From the NCBI RefSeq assembly GCF_026241755.1, contig NZ_JAPJDA010000032.1, positions 1 to 39,357 of the forward strand: 39,357 nt of DNA. Reading direction: 5' to 3'. Source of the stretch: Salinimicrobium profundisediminis. GTDB taxonomy: Bacteria; Bacteroidota; Bacteroidia; Flavobacteriales; Flavobacteriaceae. The notes under the pieces were generated by a model, which searched no databases, was not told the DNA's origin, and saw only the letters and a program-made list of their open reading frames with translations. Within the stretch, counting starts at the first letter, position 1. Every line of letters starts with the position of its first letter. Below, one piece after another: positions 8,635 through 20,067 of this stretch. Position numbers and translations under genes: made by a program.

Positions 8635-8796
8635 TTGAAGTTTTACTATTAAGTCTGTACCATACAGATTTAAAAATGATCTATTAGCATAGGCTTATAA
8701 GAAATATGTAAACTTAATCCTCATCCTGATTTTCCTTGGTTCTTCTCTTTAAGGAATGGGACAGGAATAAAATTTACTGCTAATTTTAAAATATAA

Positions 8797-8832
8797 GTAG
8801 CTGCTCAAAATTGCGAGATTTTAAGCAGCTAC
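8797..8832. terminator. bidirectional hairpin between convergent genes
   Basis: GTAGCTGCT pairs with AGCAGCTAC, and AAAAT with ATTTT inside. It lies between the plus-strand FN3 lipoprotein gene and the minus-strand cupin gene, with AT-rich sequence on both sides, so it can serve either direction. Confidence 0.65.
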
Positions 8833-8868
8833 ATTTTAATTTAGATCATTTTTCATAGAAAGGAATTC

Positions 8869-9213
8869 CTAAGAATCTTCAGCTACACCTTTCACCCTCT
8901 CGGCAGTATCAGATTTTGACAGGGTGAGCCGCACTATACTATCCTCCTCGGCTTTGAGATCGTGAGGTATATCACCTTCTAAAGACAGTAGATCTCCTTT
9001 GTGAATGGTGTGGACTTCTCCGTTTACTCCAAAATTTATGGCGCCCTCAAAAAGTTCCACCACAATAGGATAAGGAGTTTTATGTTCTTTCATGACCTGG
9101 CCTTTTTTCATAGCTATTCTTATTTCCCTGCTGCTATCGGTATCCAACAGCACTTTAACTGCAGGTTTTTCATCATTATATTCGAGATCTTTAAGTAGAG
9201 AAGCAGTTTTCAT
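8869..9213 (-). CDS. small cupin-domain protein
   Basis: This encodes 114 residues with no signal peptide, a single-domain cupin beta-barrel. Motif 1 is reduced: EHKTPYPIVVELFEGAINFGV (about residues 43-63) keeps one histidine where metal-binding cupins have HxH and a glutamate. Motif 2 is GDLLSLEGDIPHDLKA (about 73-88) with one histidine. The metal site is therefore incomplete or atypical, as in many small stress-linked or sensory cupins. It is a monocistronic minus-strand gene. A hairpin at 8797-8832 lies downstream. The substrate is unknown. Confidence 0.75.
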   Translation of the reverse strand: MKTASLLKDLEYNDEKPAVKVLLDTDSSREIRIAMKKGQVMKEHKTPYPIVVELFEGAINFGVNGEVHTIHKGDLLSLEGDIPHDLKAEEDSIVRLTLSKSDTAERVKGVAEDS

Positions 9214-9401
9214 AATTTATTTTTTGATTCAAATTTTAAAGTACAAAAACTTCAGGAGAAGGTTGAAATTTAAACAGAATCCTAACATTTATTTCTGATT
9301 TCAATACTTCAGCGGAAGCTATTTCCTTGTGAATTTATTCAGCTTCAGTAGAACTGAAATTCAAAAAAGTGCAATTAAATTTTCTGAAACAGCAATAAAA
9401 A

Positions 9402-9431
9402 AACCGCTTAAAAATGACATTTTAAGCGGTT
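9402..9431 (-). terminator. intrinsic terminator of the GH97 gene
   Basis: ACCGCTTAAAA pairs with TTTTAAGCGGT around a small loop, with a T-rich run on the minus strand after it. It lies about 22 bases past the GH97 stop. The core is an AAATG-N-CATTT palindrome at 9412-9422. Confidence 0.85.
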
Positions 9432-9453
9432 CTTCAGAAGAAATTTATTTTAA

Positions 9454-11622
<2,169 letters not shown>

Positions 11623-11642
11623 TTAATCGTTGATTTGAAAAA

Positions 11643-11650
11643 CAAATATA
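11643..11650 (-). promoter_or_regulatory. Bacteroidota -7 box upstream of GH97
   Basis: TATATTTG on the minus strand matches the TAnnTTTG consensus, 29 bases before the GH97 start codon. No clear -33 box was found. Confidence 0.5.
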
Positions 11651-11700
11651 ATGCTTCTTATATAGAAGAAATGCACACTTCTCTCAACTTAATAAATTAA

Positions 11701-11783
11701 AAAAAGCTGTCTAAAAAGCTGTTCAGTGGTGGTTCTGAAAATGAATCAGAAGGCCACAAACATTACTTTTCAGACAGCTTTTT
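11701..11783 (-). terminator. large two-tier stem-loop between the porin and GH97 genes
   Basis: Outer arms of 18 bp with one mismatch (11701-11718 and 11766-11783) are A-rich and T-rich at the ends, like a terminator. They enclose a second stem in which GTGG (11726-11729) pairs with CCAC (11754-11757) and TTCTGA (11733-11738) with TCAGAA (11746-11751). It lies 23 bases past the porin stop. It could also be a miniature inverted-repeat element. Confidence 0.6.
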
Positions 11784-11806
11784 GTGCTGAAATATTATTT
11801 CTGAAA

Positions 11807-13087
11807 TTAAATACCGGCGTCGGGATTTTGGGTTTTAGTAAAACTGAAAAGCTTCGGACTAAAATTCAACATTATCCATGCCCAGTTTTGTGTCTGCCCA
11901 CTGTCACCACCTTTTAGGATCTCCAGCGAATCACTTCCAAACATTTGAGAATATCCGAGGTTTATACCAAAATCTTTTCTGAATTTATATCCGGCAGAGA
12001 GGTCGATCTCGGTGCCCAGGTAGCTGTCTTGTTCATTCCCGGCGATATCTACTATTTTTGCTGCTGAAGAAAAGACATGTGGTACCACCGAAAATTCAAA
12101 TTTAGAAGTGACATAGGATAACTTTCCGTAGAGGTCCAGCAAACCGACTGTATTCTGGTGGTTGCCCACATAAAAATAGTCCATATGCCCGTTAAAGGCG
12201 TGATTGGTTCCAAAAAGTGGAGTGAAAGACTTATTTTCTCCCGAAGTATCGTCCATATCGGTTCCTGAAAGATACTCTCCTCCCAGGCCTGCTCTCCAGT
12301 TTTTGTTCAGTTTGTAGTTGAGGTTAAGCCCCGCATACAAGGCAGAAACATCTTTGTCATTGCGGCTTCCGGCCTGGCCGTATACTCCTAAATCTCCAAA
12401 AAATTCCCCTGAGACAAAATTGTGAAAAGCCCCAAAAGTCTGGATATATTCTATCTCCCTGTCCTGTTGTACGGTGTCAAATTCATAACCTGTATTCATC
12501 AGCAAAAAGCTAAAGCCAACATTATTCACATCCATGTGATACCAGGCCATTTGCAGGTTTTGATAAGAATTCACGAGGTAAGGCGCGTCAATAATGGTCT
12601 CGGCTTCAGCGTTGTAAGCCGCGGCCACATCGAGCCTGTGATTTAAAGCTGGTTTCCATGAAAGCAAGGCTGCATCATGACTTTGCCCCTGCTGGGCCCA
12701 GTTCACCTCTCCAAGAATCCGTTGATTGTCGTAAGAAAGCACCTGCCGCCCAACCCGAAACAGCAAATTTGGATTCGCCTGGTACTGCCCGTAGGCTTCA
12801 AAAATTGAAAAAGCATTATTATCTTCAAGACGCATAGTTGGAGCATCTCCCCAAACACCAACACTTTGGCCCGAAAACTTCACCAGAAGATCCTCATCCT
12901 GGTAACCCAGGGTTAAACGGCTGCGTTGGGAAACCTGTGCAGCAGGATCTGTGTTTTCAGATAAAAGGGTTTTGTATCCGTTTCGATATTCATAACGTGG
13001 CCGAATTTGCAGATCGGCTTCAAAAGTTTGTGCAGTAGTAGAAAAAAAGGTCAAAAGTGATGTAAAAAGCAGGAGGCTGCGTTTCAT
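11807..13087 (-). CDS. alginate export (AlgE-like) family outer-membrane porin
   Basis: This encodes 426 residues. The signal peptide covers about residues 1-19 (ends TTAQ). The rest alternates polar and hydrophobic residues in beta-strands throughout, with the family-typical segment GRQVLSYDNQRILG followed by NWAQQGQSHDA around residues 116-140, as in the alginate export domain family. These are 18-strand outer-membrane barrels. In Bacteroidota the family is used for many substrates, so alginate is not implied. The GH97 gene follows on the same strand after a terminator, which makes a role in sugar passage possible but unproven. A -7 box (13118-13125) and a palindrome (13134-13155) lie upstream. 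Confidence 0.8.
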   Translation of the reverse strand: MKRSLLLFTSLLTFFSTTAQTFEADLQIRPRYEYRNGYKTLLSENTDPAAQVSQRSRLTLGYQDEDLLVKFSGQSVGVWGDAPTMRLEDNNAFSIFEAYGQYQANPNLLFRVGRQVLSYDNQRILGEVNWAQQGQSHDAALLSWKPALNHRLDVAAAYNAEAETIIDAPYLVNSYQNLQMAWYHMDVNNVGFSFLLMNTGYEFDTVQQDREIEYIQTFGAFHNFVSGEFFGDLGVYGQAGSRNDKDVSALYAGLNLNYKLNKNWRAGLGGEYLSGTDMDDTSGENKSFTPLFGTNHAFNGHMDYFYVGNHQNTVGLLDLYGKLSYVTSKFEFSVVPHVFSSAAKIVDIAGNEQDSYLGTEIDLSAGYKFRKDFGINLGYSQMFGSDSLEILKGGDSGQTQNWAWIMLNFSPKLFSFTKTQNPDAGI

Positions 13088-13117
13088 GAGAATATAATTT
13101 TATTGCACAAAAGAAGA

Positions 13118-13125
13118 CAAAAATA
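13118..13125 (-). promoter_or_regulatory. -7 box upstream of the porin gene
   Basis: TATTTTTG on the minus strand fits TAnnTTTG. It lies 30 bases before the start codon and directly downstream of the palindrome at 13134-13155. Confidence 0.45.
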
Positions 13126-13133
13126 TCCTTATT

Positions 13134-13155
13134 CAATATGATCTCGCTCATATTG
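13134..13155. promoter_or_regulatory. operator-like palindrome of the porin gene
   Basis: CAATATGA-N6-TCATATTG is a perfect 8-bp inverted repeat. Its near edge is eight bases upstream of the -7 box, so a bound protein would cover the -33 region. The regulator is unknown. Confidence 0.5.
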
Positions 13156-13487
13156 CTGCTTTTGCACCTCCAGCCAATAAAAATGAAAACTTCAAATACT
13201 TTACCTCTCAAAAAGGCTAAAAAACGGATCTCTTTTCTTCGGAAGTTATAAGTAATAACTCTCATCAATTGAATTACTTCTGAAGCAGAATACAACAAGA
13301 ATCAAGAAACGTGACACGAAAGCTTCCGTAGAAATTACCTGCCAAAAATGCCTTTTTTGAGGCTGAATAGAGTGTGTACAGTAATGATCCTTCTGAAAAA
13401 CACACCCATACTCAGTTCGCTACAAGCTTCAGAAGAAATTGGGCGGAGCAACCTTTATTTGTTTCAGGAAATTGATGGAAAGCAATG
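13156..13487. other. intergenic region between lipid kinase and porin genes
   Basis: The stretch is AT-rich and has no supported gene. A minus-strand frame at 13020-13298 overlaps the porin start and shows no family features. A degenerate relative of the AAATG-N-CATTT palindrome sits near 13342. Confidence 0.5.
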
Positions 13488-14381
13488 CTAGGGTGTCAAA
13501 AATGTGAAAAATCCTTTTCGGTTATTCACCTTAATCTCTTCCTCCCGGTAGTCTTCAATAATCTCATCATCAATATGCACATCTTTACCTATCCACTTGA
13601 GGCGAAGCGACTTCACCTTGAGTAGATCGGCGAAATCTTCCAGTTTCTTAGCTGTATTCTTTTCGTTAAGATGATCTTCTATATAAGATTTGAGTTCCTC
13701 TCTTCTTTCCTCCCGCACTGTTATCAGTTCAAAATATCCGTCTCCGGTCTCGGCGTTGGGAGCGAGTTCAATATTGGGCCCAATATACCTGATATTCATT
13801 AGCTCTATGAGAAGGAATTTTCCTGTGATCTCTTTATCGCCGGCAATAATAATTGCTTCGCGGGCTTCATAAAAATCAATGACCTTCACCAGTGTTTCCC
13901 GGGACTTCTTTATCTCATCCTGTTTCTCATCATCATCGAGAGCTTTCATTTCCCGCACCAGTTTCGGAAAAATACCACAGCCTATACTTTCAATAAAAAA
14001 ACCCGCTTCTTCAACTCCCTCCACTATGCCAATATCAAAGCCTGTTTTTGTGTTTTGTGCGGTAATTCCTTCTTCCGGAACTTTTATACCCAGTGTAGTG
14101 GCTATATTATTGGCGGTACCGTAAGGCAGTACCTGCACCGGCACCTGCTTTATACTCTCTTTGGCTTCAAGCATGCACGCAGCAAACTTTTGCACCGTAC
14201 CATCTCCCCCTGCCACAAAAATCACATCGGCCTGCTCTTTGGTAAATCGCTTCATAAAAGGGTCACTGGTTGAGAAATATGACACTTCAAAACCGACTTT
14301 TTCTGCCTGTTTAACAAGACTATCTTTTTCATGATTTCCATTACCGGCTGTTGGATTATGAATGAGAATAGCTTTTTTCAT
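13488..14381 (-). CDS. diacylglycerol kinase-family lipid kinase (YegS/DagK type)
   Basis: This encodes 297 residues, soluble and cytoplasmic. The N-terminal catalytic domain begins with IHNPTAGNG and carries the nucleotide-binding FVAGGDGT motif (about residues 55-62). The PYGTANNIATTLG segment (about 86-98) is the second hallmark of the family. The C-terminal half is the usual beta-sandwich. The length is normal. Members phosphorylate diacylglycerol, sphingosine-like or related lipids at the membrane surface, and the substrate cannot be read from sequence. It is divergent from surE, with a TATATTTG -7 box 15 bases upstream. Confidence 0.85.
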   Translation of the reverse strand: MKKAILIHNPTAGNGNHEKDSLVKQAEKVGFEVSYFSTSDPFMKRFTKEQADVIFVAGGDGTVQKFAACMLEAKESIKQVPVQVLPYGTANNIATTLGIKVPEEGITAQNTKTGFDIGIVEGVEEAGFFIESIGCGIFPKLVREMKALDDDEKQDEIKKSRETLVKVIDFYEAREAIIIAGDKEITGKFLLIELMNIRYIGPNIELAPNAETGDGYFELITVREERREELKSYIEDHLNEKNTAKKLEDFADLLKVKSLRLKWIGKDVHIDDEIIEDYREEEIKVNNRKGFFTFLTP

Positions 14382-14396
14382 GACGCGAGTTTACTT

Positions 14397-14404
14397 CAAA
14401 TATA
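14397..14404 (-). promoter_or_regulatory. -7 box upstream of the lipid kinase gene
   Basis: TATATTTG on the minus strand matches the Bacteroidota consensus, 15 bases upstream of the start codon, giving a very short leader. Confidence 0.5.
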
Positions 14405-14515
14405 AGATGCTGACAGGAGTTAAAAAGACTCATTAACACAGACTTATAATTCTCTCGTTTCATGTTTTGCTAAAGTTTTGTAATTTCAGGAATAAGACCA
14501 AAAAACTATTGCACT

Positions 14516-15247
14516 ATGAAAATACTGGTAACCAATGACGACGGAATATATAGTCCCGGCCTTTCGTGCCTGGCCAAATGCGCTTCAAAATACGGCGAGG
14601 TAATTGTCATGGCACCCGATGTGGAACAGTCATCTATGGGGCAGGCAATAACTTCGGCGCGGCCCATTACCTATAAGAAATCTCCTATTCATTTTGAAGG
14701 AATGGAAGCATACAGGGTGAGTGGGACCCCGGCCGATTGTGTAGCGCTGGGCGTTCATTTGTTTGATGATATTGACATTGTACTTTCGGGGATCAATATT
14801 GGTGCTAACCTGGGAAATTCGGCGTGGCATTCGGGGACACTTTCTGCTGCCCGGCAGGCGGTGCTTTTTGGGATCCGCGGAATTGCGCTGAGTGTCTCCG
14901 TCGGCGAGAACGAACCCGATTTCGACAATTTAGAACCTTATGTCGTTGCTTCCCTGAAGGAAGTGATGAACGAATCTTCTATGGAATTGCTCAACATTAA
15001 TTTTCCAAGAAATCCTGAAGGCGAAATAGTCTGGACCTGCCAGTCGGTACGCCATTATGATGGCAAGGTTGTACAGCAGGAAGACCCTATGGGCCGCGAA
15101 CACTACTGGTTTACGGTTTTCCCTATTGAAGAAGTGGAAGAAGGCACCGACAGATGGGCCGTAAAACACGGCAAAACCAGCATTACCCCAATGATCCTCG
15201 ACCTTACAGATAAAAAGATCTACGAGGCGAAAAATGGAAAAGGATAA
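14516..15247 (+). CDS. surE: 5'/3'-nucleotidase SurE
   Basis: This encodes 243 residues of a cytoplasmic metal-dependent phosphatase acting on nucleoside monophosphates. The start MKILVTNDDG gives the metal ligands Asp8 and Asp9. Ser39 or Ser40 in EQSSMGQAIT and Asn94 in SGINIGANLG complete the site. The SWHSGT-like segment AWHSGTLSAARQA follows, as in all SurE proteins. The length is normal. It is transcribed away from the lipid kinase gene and ends in a very strong hairpin shared with the convergent region. Confidence 0.95.
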   Translation: MKILVTNDDGIYSPGLSCLAKCASKYGEVIVMAPDVEQSSMGQAITSARPITYKKSPIHFEGMEAYRVSGTPADCVALGVHLFDDIDIVLSGINIGANLGNSAWHSGTLSAARQAVLFGIRGIALSVSVGENEPDFDNLEPYVVASLKEVMNESSMELLNINFPRNPEGEIVWTCQSVRHYDGKVVQQEDPMGREHYWFTVFPIEEVEEGTDRWAVKHGKTSITPMILDLTDKKIYEAKNGKG

Positions 15248-15272
15248 TACCTTCTTCGGAAATAGTTTCTTT

Positions 15273-15311
15273 AAAATACCTTTCAAAAATGACATTTTTG
15301 AAAGGTATTTT
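15273..15311. terminator. perfect 19-bp inverted repeat, terminator of surE
   Basis: The 19-bp arms are perfectly complementary around a single A at 15292, with A-rich and T-rich ends, so it works in both directions. It starts 26 bases after the surE stop. It is the most perfect copy of the AAATG-N-CATTT palindrome. Confidence 0.85.
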
Positions 15312-15488
15312 GGTAATAAGGTAAACCGAAGCAGATAATTTCTTTTGTCAGCAAAAAATGCAATGATTAATAAAAAAGTTAACTTCTTCGGAAGAAAAAG
15401 GCTTCAGATAAATGATATTTTAAAAGGCTGGATCTTCTTTCCTTATCATTTTCAGCTGAAAGATTCTCTTTCATAAAAAAGTCTTCAG

Positions 15489-15499
15489 AAATGACATTT
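15489..15499. repeat. AAATG-N-CATTT palindrome copy
   Basis: Its centre is A, and the flanks (AAGTCT and AGACTTT) pair further out with an internal mismatch block. It is intergenic, just downstream of the sugar kinase terminator. Confidence 0.55.
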
Positions 15500-15510
15500 T
15501 AGAGACTTTA

Positions 15511-15548
15511 TAAAAAAATAGCAGCCACCTATGAGAGGCAGCTGCTAT
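15511..15548 (-). terminator. intrinsic terminator of the sugar kinase gene
   Basis: ATAGCAGC pairs with GCTGCTAT around a 15-base loop, and seven T follow on the minus strand. It lies 24 bases past the stop. Confidence 0.85.
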
Positions 15549-15572
15549 GTAAAAAAACTGGAAGGTAAAAAG

Positions 15573-16430
15573 TTATTTTCCTATGATGTGTTTTCTATAG
15601 TAATCAAGAATTCCATCTATTGGCCGCTGTACAAAATTACCCGCCTCAAGCCTGTAAGGCTGTAAAGAATCTTTGATAATATCCTGAGAAAAATAAGCGA
15701 TTGAACCTACAAAATGTATTGGCACATTTTGAGCTTCTTTGAAGCAAAGTACTCTATGTTCAATAAAGTTTTGCATCCCTTCGGCTATTAGCTGATAGAA
15801 ATACCCGTTTCTTTCATTCTTGAAAATGAATTCAGCAAAATGAGCGAGATATGTATTGGGATTATCCTTTTTATAAATGTTCTCTTTTATGGCATCTGAA
15901 GAAAGATCGTACTCTTTTTCGAAGATCTCGGCGAGTTTCTTCGGCATTTTCTTATAGTAGTAATCTCTGATAAGCCTTTTTCCGAAGTAATTTCCGCTGG
16001 CTTCATCCATTAGAATAAAACCGAGAGAATCTGCGGCTGTTCTTATAGATTTTCCGTCGTAATAACAACTGTTGGAGCCGGTCCCAAGAATACATACTAT
16101 GCCCGGCTTATCGGTAACTGCATATACAGCTGCCACCATATCTTCCTGTACCTTTACTTCAGTGGCACCCGAAAAGAATGAGCTAAGAATAGATTGCAGT
16201 AAGGCTGTAGGTTTAGGGGTTCCACATCCTGCACCGTAGAAATGTACCATTTCTACTTTTTCTTTTACCTGGCTTAAGTCAACATTTTCCTCCAGTCTTG
16301 CCTGAAGTACTTCGGTTTTGAACACTGCAGGATTAAGTCCTTTGGTGCGCGTTTTCATGATTTGCTCCCCTTTCGAATCTAGTAAGATCCAGTCACACTT
16401 AGTGGAGCCTCCGTCTGCTATTAAAATCAT
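15573..16430 (-). CDS. BadF/BadG-type ATPase, probable N-acetylglucosamine or hexose kinase
   Basis: This encodes 285 residues of the actin-like ATPase superfamily. The phosphate-1 motif is ADGGSTKCDW (residues 5-14), the phosphate-2 motif is ILGTGSNSCYYDG near residue 115-127, and the adenosine-side motif is FVGSIAYF near 242. This is the pattern of BadF/BadG/BcrA-family sugar kinases, which in Bacteroidota are commonly annotated as N-acetylglucosamine kinases. It lies downstream of pfkA and gap on the same strand, with a hairpin between gap and itself. A role phosphorylating a sugar released by glycan breakdown is inferred. The exact sugar is not determined. Confidence 0.8.
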   Translation of the reverse strand: MILIADGGSTKCDWILLDSKGEQIMKTRTKGLNPAVFKTEVLQARLEENVDLSQVKEKVEMVHFYGAGCGTPKPTALLQSILSSFFSGATEVKVQEDMVAAVYAVTDKPGIVCILGTGSNSCYYDGKSIRTAADSLGFILMDEASGNYFGKRLIRDYYYKKMPKKLAEIFEKEYDLSSDAIKENIYKKDNPNTYLAHFAEFIFKNERNGYFYQLIAEGMQNFIEHRVLCFKEAQNVPIHFVGSIAYFSQDIIKDSLQPYRLEAGNFVQRPIDGILDYYRKHIIGK

Positions 16431-16444
16431 AATAGGAAAGTATC

Positions 16445-16477
16445 AAAAAGCCCTGAAAGAAAATATCAGGGCTTTTT
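16445..16477 (-). terminator. intrinsic terminator of gap
   Basis: AAAAAGCCCTGA pairs with TCAGGGCTTTTT, which is U-rich in both directions. It sits between gap and the sugar kinase gene, so the kinase is either read through at a lower level or has its own start. Confidence 0.8.
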
Positions 16478-16485
16478 CTAATTAA

Positions 16486-17508
<1,023 letters not shown>

Positions 17509-18495
17509 TTATACGGTGGTGATATTCAACACCCTTCTCAATTCTTTATCTAGTGGCCTTCGGCCTTTAATGGCAACCTCAAAGTCCACCGACGTTACAA
17601 TTTTATTGGTTATTCCTACCATGACGCCACTTTCTCCCCTAAGGATGGCTTCAACGGCACCTACGCCCAGTTTACTTGCAAGCACCCTGTCATAGCAACT
17701 TGGCGCACCACCTCTTTGCATGTGGCCCAACACCGAAACCCGAATATCATAGCCTGTGAGGTTTTCGCCAATAAATTCGGCAAGTTCAAAAATGTTCTTT
17801 CCGCTTTTTTCACCTTCGGCTACTACAATAATGCTGGAGGTTTTACCAGATTTCCGGCTTTTCATGAGAGATTCCATCATTCTGTCAATTCCCATGTCTT
17901 CTTCGGGAATAAGGATCTCTTCGGCCCCGGCTCCTATCCCACTGTTTAAAGCTATGTCGCCGGCATCGCGGCCCATCACTTCAACAAGGAAAAGGCGGTC
18001 ATGAGAACTGGCGGTATCGCGTATTTTGTCAATAGCGTCAACCACCGTATTCAAAGCAGTATCGTAACCAATGGTATAATCGGTCCCGTTAATATCGTTA
18101 TCAATAGTTCCGGGAATTCCTACAATGGGGATATTGTGTTCTTGCTGCAGGTGTATGGCCCCGGTAAAAGTACCGTCCCCGCCAATAACCACAAGCGCAT
18201 CAATACCGACTTCCTGCAGTTTCTCAAAAGCTTTTGCACGACCTTCTTTGGTCCTGAATTCCTGGGACCGGGCCGATTTGAGAAAGGTTCCGCCTTTATT
18301 AATGACATTTCTTACAGAGCGGGCAGTGAGCACCTCAAACTCCCCTTCAATAAGACCTTGAAAGCCTCTGTAAATTCCTATACACTCTATATCGTAGTAA
18401 GCACAGCTTCGGGTCACAGCTCTAATTGCTGCATTCATTCCGGGAGCATCGCCTCCCGAAGTTAAAACCCCGATTTTTTTAATATTCTCTAACAT
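17509..18495 (-). CDS. pfkA: ATP-dependent 6-phosphofructokinase
   Basis: This encodes 328 residues of the cytoplasmic enzyme that phosphorylates fructose-6-phosphate. The family features are GVLTSGGDAPGMNAAIR near the N-terminus, VIGGDGTFTGA (about residues 102-112) and PGTIDNDINGTD (about 128-139) with the catalytic aspartate. MGRDAGDIAL and a GHMQRGG segment follow. GDG at the ATP site suggests ATP rather than pyrophosphate as donor. It is the first gene of a pfkA-gap unit. A possible LacI/CcpA-like half-palindrome and a weak -7 box (TATAATTG) lie upstream. Confidence 0.96.
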   Translation of the reverse strand: MLENIKKIGVLTSGGDAPGMNAAIRAVTRSCAYYDIECIGIYRGFQGLIEGEFEVLTARSVRNVINKGGTFLKSARSQEFRTKEGRAKAFEKLQEVGIDALVVIGGDGTFTGAIHLQQEHNIPIVGIPGTIDNDINGTDYTIGYDTALNTVVDAIDKIRDTASSHDRLFLVEVMGRDAGDIALNSGIGAGAEEILIPEEDMGIDRMMESLMKSRKSGKTSSIIVVAEGEKSGKNIFELAEFIGENLTGYDIRVSVLGHMQRGGAPSCYDRVLASKLGVGAVEAILRGESGVMVGITNKIVTSVDFEVAIKGRRPLDKELRRVLNITTV

Positions 18496-18547
18496 CCATG
18501 TAAAGCTATTTCAATTATATAAGATAACCTAATGTATTAAACTTCTC

Positions 18548-18555
18548 AAACGTTT
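18548..18555. promoter_or_regulatory. possible LacI-family half-perfect operator upstream of pfkA
   Basis: AAACGTTT, an 8-bp palindrome with the central CG typical of LacI-family operators, lies 52 bases upstream of the pfkA start. The outer bases do not extend the symmetry, so the call is weak. Confidence 0.25.
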
Positions 18556-18570
18556 TCGGTTAATAAAAAA

Positions 18571-18600
18571 GAAAAAAGCCCCATTTTTGAGACTTTTTTC
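18571..18600 (-). terminator. terminator of the alpha-glucan operon
   Basis: GAAAAAAG and CTTTTTTC pair, extended by a G/C block that includes two G-U pairs. It is followed by a T run on the minus strand, 19 bases past the last operon gene. Confidence 0.75.
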
Positions 18601-18619
18601 TATTTTTTTGGGGTATTTA

Positions 18620-20056
18620 TTAATTATCTGCTAATATTACATATTCCCAAGGGCCGAAATGATATTGGTCATTTTTCTGCGTTTTAAAATCTTTTTTACC
18701 AAGATAAGCTTGCAGTTCACTTTCCATCTCAACGGTAAAATCGACCGGTTTATCTGAAAGGTTTGCTATATAGATAAGCTTCTCTCCATTATTTTCACGT
18801 TCAAAAGCCAAAACCTGCTTGTCAGCCGAAGTTTTTAGTCTATTATAACCTGCTGCCTCTTTTGCACCGTGAAGCGCCTCATTTGTAGCTTTAAGCTGTC
18901 CCAGCTTTTCAAGTAGTGGCCACATAGTTCCTTTGGTTTTAGGAATGGTGTCTTTTTCAAAGAACCTTAATCTCTTGTCCATATCATATTCCTGCCCGCT
19001 GTAGATCAAAGGCATACCAGGAAGTGTGTAAGTGAGGGCAACCATAGCTTCGGAAGCATCTCCCATTCTTTCGCGAACTGTACCGTTCCAAGAATTCTCG
19101 TCGTGGTTGGTCACAAAGTTCATGAGGTAATCATCCTGTTGATAAGTTGTATCTATCTTTTTCATATACGCATCCCATGCCTCAACAGTTACTTCTCCCT
19201 GGGCCATTTGGTTCATTAAATGATGACCTTCCCAGTTGTACCCCATGTCAAACGCATTGTGGAACAAATCTTTATCTTCAGACTCTGCCAACATGAAAAC
19301 CGGCTTTGTTTCCTGAAGCCTGGGCACTGCCTGGTCCCAGAATTCGGTTGGTACTTCCCCGGCAACATCGGCCCTAAAACCGTCAATATTGTGCTCATCT
19401 ACCCAGTACTTCATTTCGGTGGTCATGGCCTCCCAAAGTTCCTTATTGTCATAGTTAAGATCGGCTACGTCTGTCCATCCCCATGATTCTCCCGTTTCAG
19501 GGTTTAAAGGGTCTACAGGCTCTCCCTTGTCATTTTGAGTGTAGAAATCCGGATGCTCTTCAAGCCAAGAGTGGTCCCATCCTGTGTGGTTTGCCACCCA
19601 GTCAAGAATTACATACATACCGTTCTCATGTGCAGTTTTCACCAGCTCATCAAAGTCTTCTTTAGTTCCAAATTCAGGATTAACTTCGGTATAATCGGCA
19701 ATAGCGTAGTAGCTTCCGAGGTATTTCTTTCTTTCTTCAGGATCTTCAATATCCTCGATACTCAAATCGCCGGTAGCTTTTCTTCGCACTTCAGAAATTG
19801 GGTAAACTGGCATTAACCAAATAACTTTCACTCCTAAATCTTTTAGCTGCGGAATGTCTTGTGTAAAAGCATCAAAAGTACCTTCGGGAGAATATTGCCG
19901 TATGTTGGCTTCGTAGATCACTGCCGACTCCAAAGCCTCGTTGTCAACAGGCGCAATGCTCTGCTCCTCCTGAACTTCGGTTACACCCTGCTCCGGCTCA
20001 TTTTTACAGGAAGCCAGGGTTAATATGCCCAGTAATAAAATTGAAATTTTTTTCAT
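18620..20056 (-). CDS. GH13 alpha-amylase-family lipoprotein
   Basis: This encodes 478 residues. MKKISILLLGILTLASC is a lipoprotein signal with Cys17, so the enzyme is membrane-anchored, facing the periplasm or the surface. The TIM barrel holds the GH13 regions: DWVANHT (about 152-158), DGFRADVAG with nucleophile Asp230, FMLAESE with acid Glu258, and VTNHDEN with Asp319. A short C-terminal beta domain follows. It is probably a maltodextrin-cleaving alpha-glucosidase or amylase. The specificity cannot be fixed from sequence. It is the last gene of the six-gene operon, 11 bases after the GH31 gene. Confidence 0.88.
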   Translation of the reverse strand: MKKISILLLGILTLASCKNEPEQGVTEVQEEQSIAPVDNEALESAVIYEANIRQYSPEGTFDAFTQDIPQLKDLGVKVIWLMPVYPISEVRRKATGDLSIEDIEDPEERKKYLGSYYAIADYTEVNPEFGTKEDFDELVKTAHENGMYVILDWVANHTGWDHSWLEEHPDFYTQNDKGEPVDPLNPETGESWGWTDVADLNYDNKELWEAMTTEMKYWVDEHNIDGFRADVAGEVPTEFWDQAVPRLQETKPVFMLAESEDKDLFHNAFDMGYNWEGHHLMNQMAQGEVTVEAWDAYMKKIDTTYQQDDYLMNFVTNHDENSWNGTVRERMGDASEAMVALTYTLPGMPLIYSGQEYDMDKRLRFFEKDTIPKTKGTMWPLLEKLGQLKATNEALHGAKEAAGYNRLKTSADKQVLAFERENNGEKLIYIANLSDKPVDFTVEMESELQAYLGKKDFKTQKNDQYHFGPWEYVILADN

Positions 20057-20067
20057 GTGAAAAAGGT

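Larger units (their letters stand above)
15248..15572. other. convergent intergenic region, surE to sugar kinase
   Basis: The region holds two terminators (15273-15311 and 15511-15548) and two AAATG-N-CATTT palindromes 202 bases apart. A 37-codon open frame at 15363-15476 has no features that support it as a gene. Confidence 0.6.

Noticed and set aside
13020-13298. 92-codon minus-strand frame overlapping the porin start
   Set aside because: It overlaps the porin signal peptide in another frame and covers its promoter and operator; composition looks random.
15363-15476. 37-codon open frame in the convergent gap after surE
   Set aside because: Too short, no recognisable features, and placed between two terminators.
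18001-18465. 154-codon open frame antisense to pfkA
   Set aside because: The pfkA frame is complete and unmistakable; the antisense frame has no domain features.
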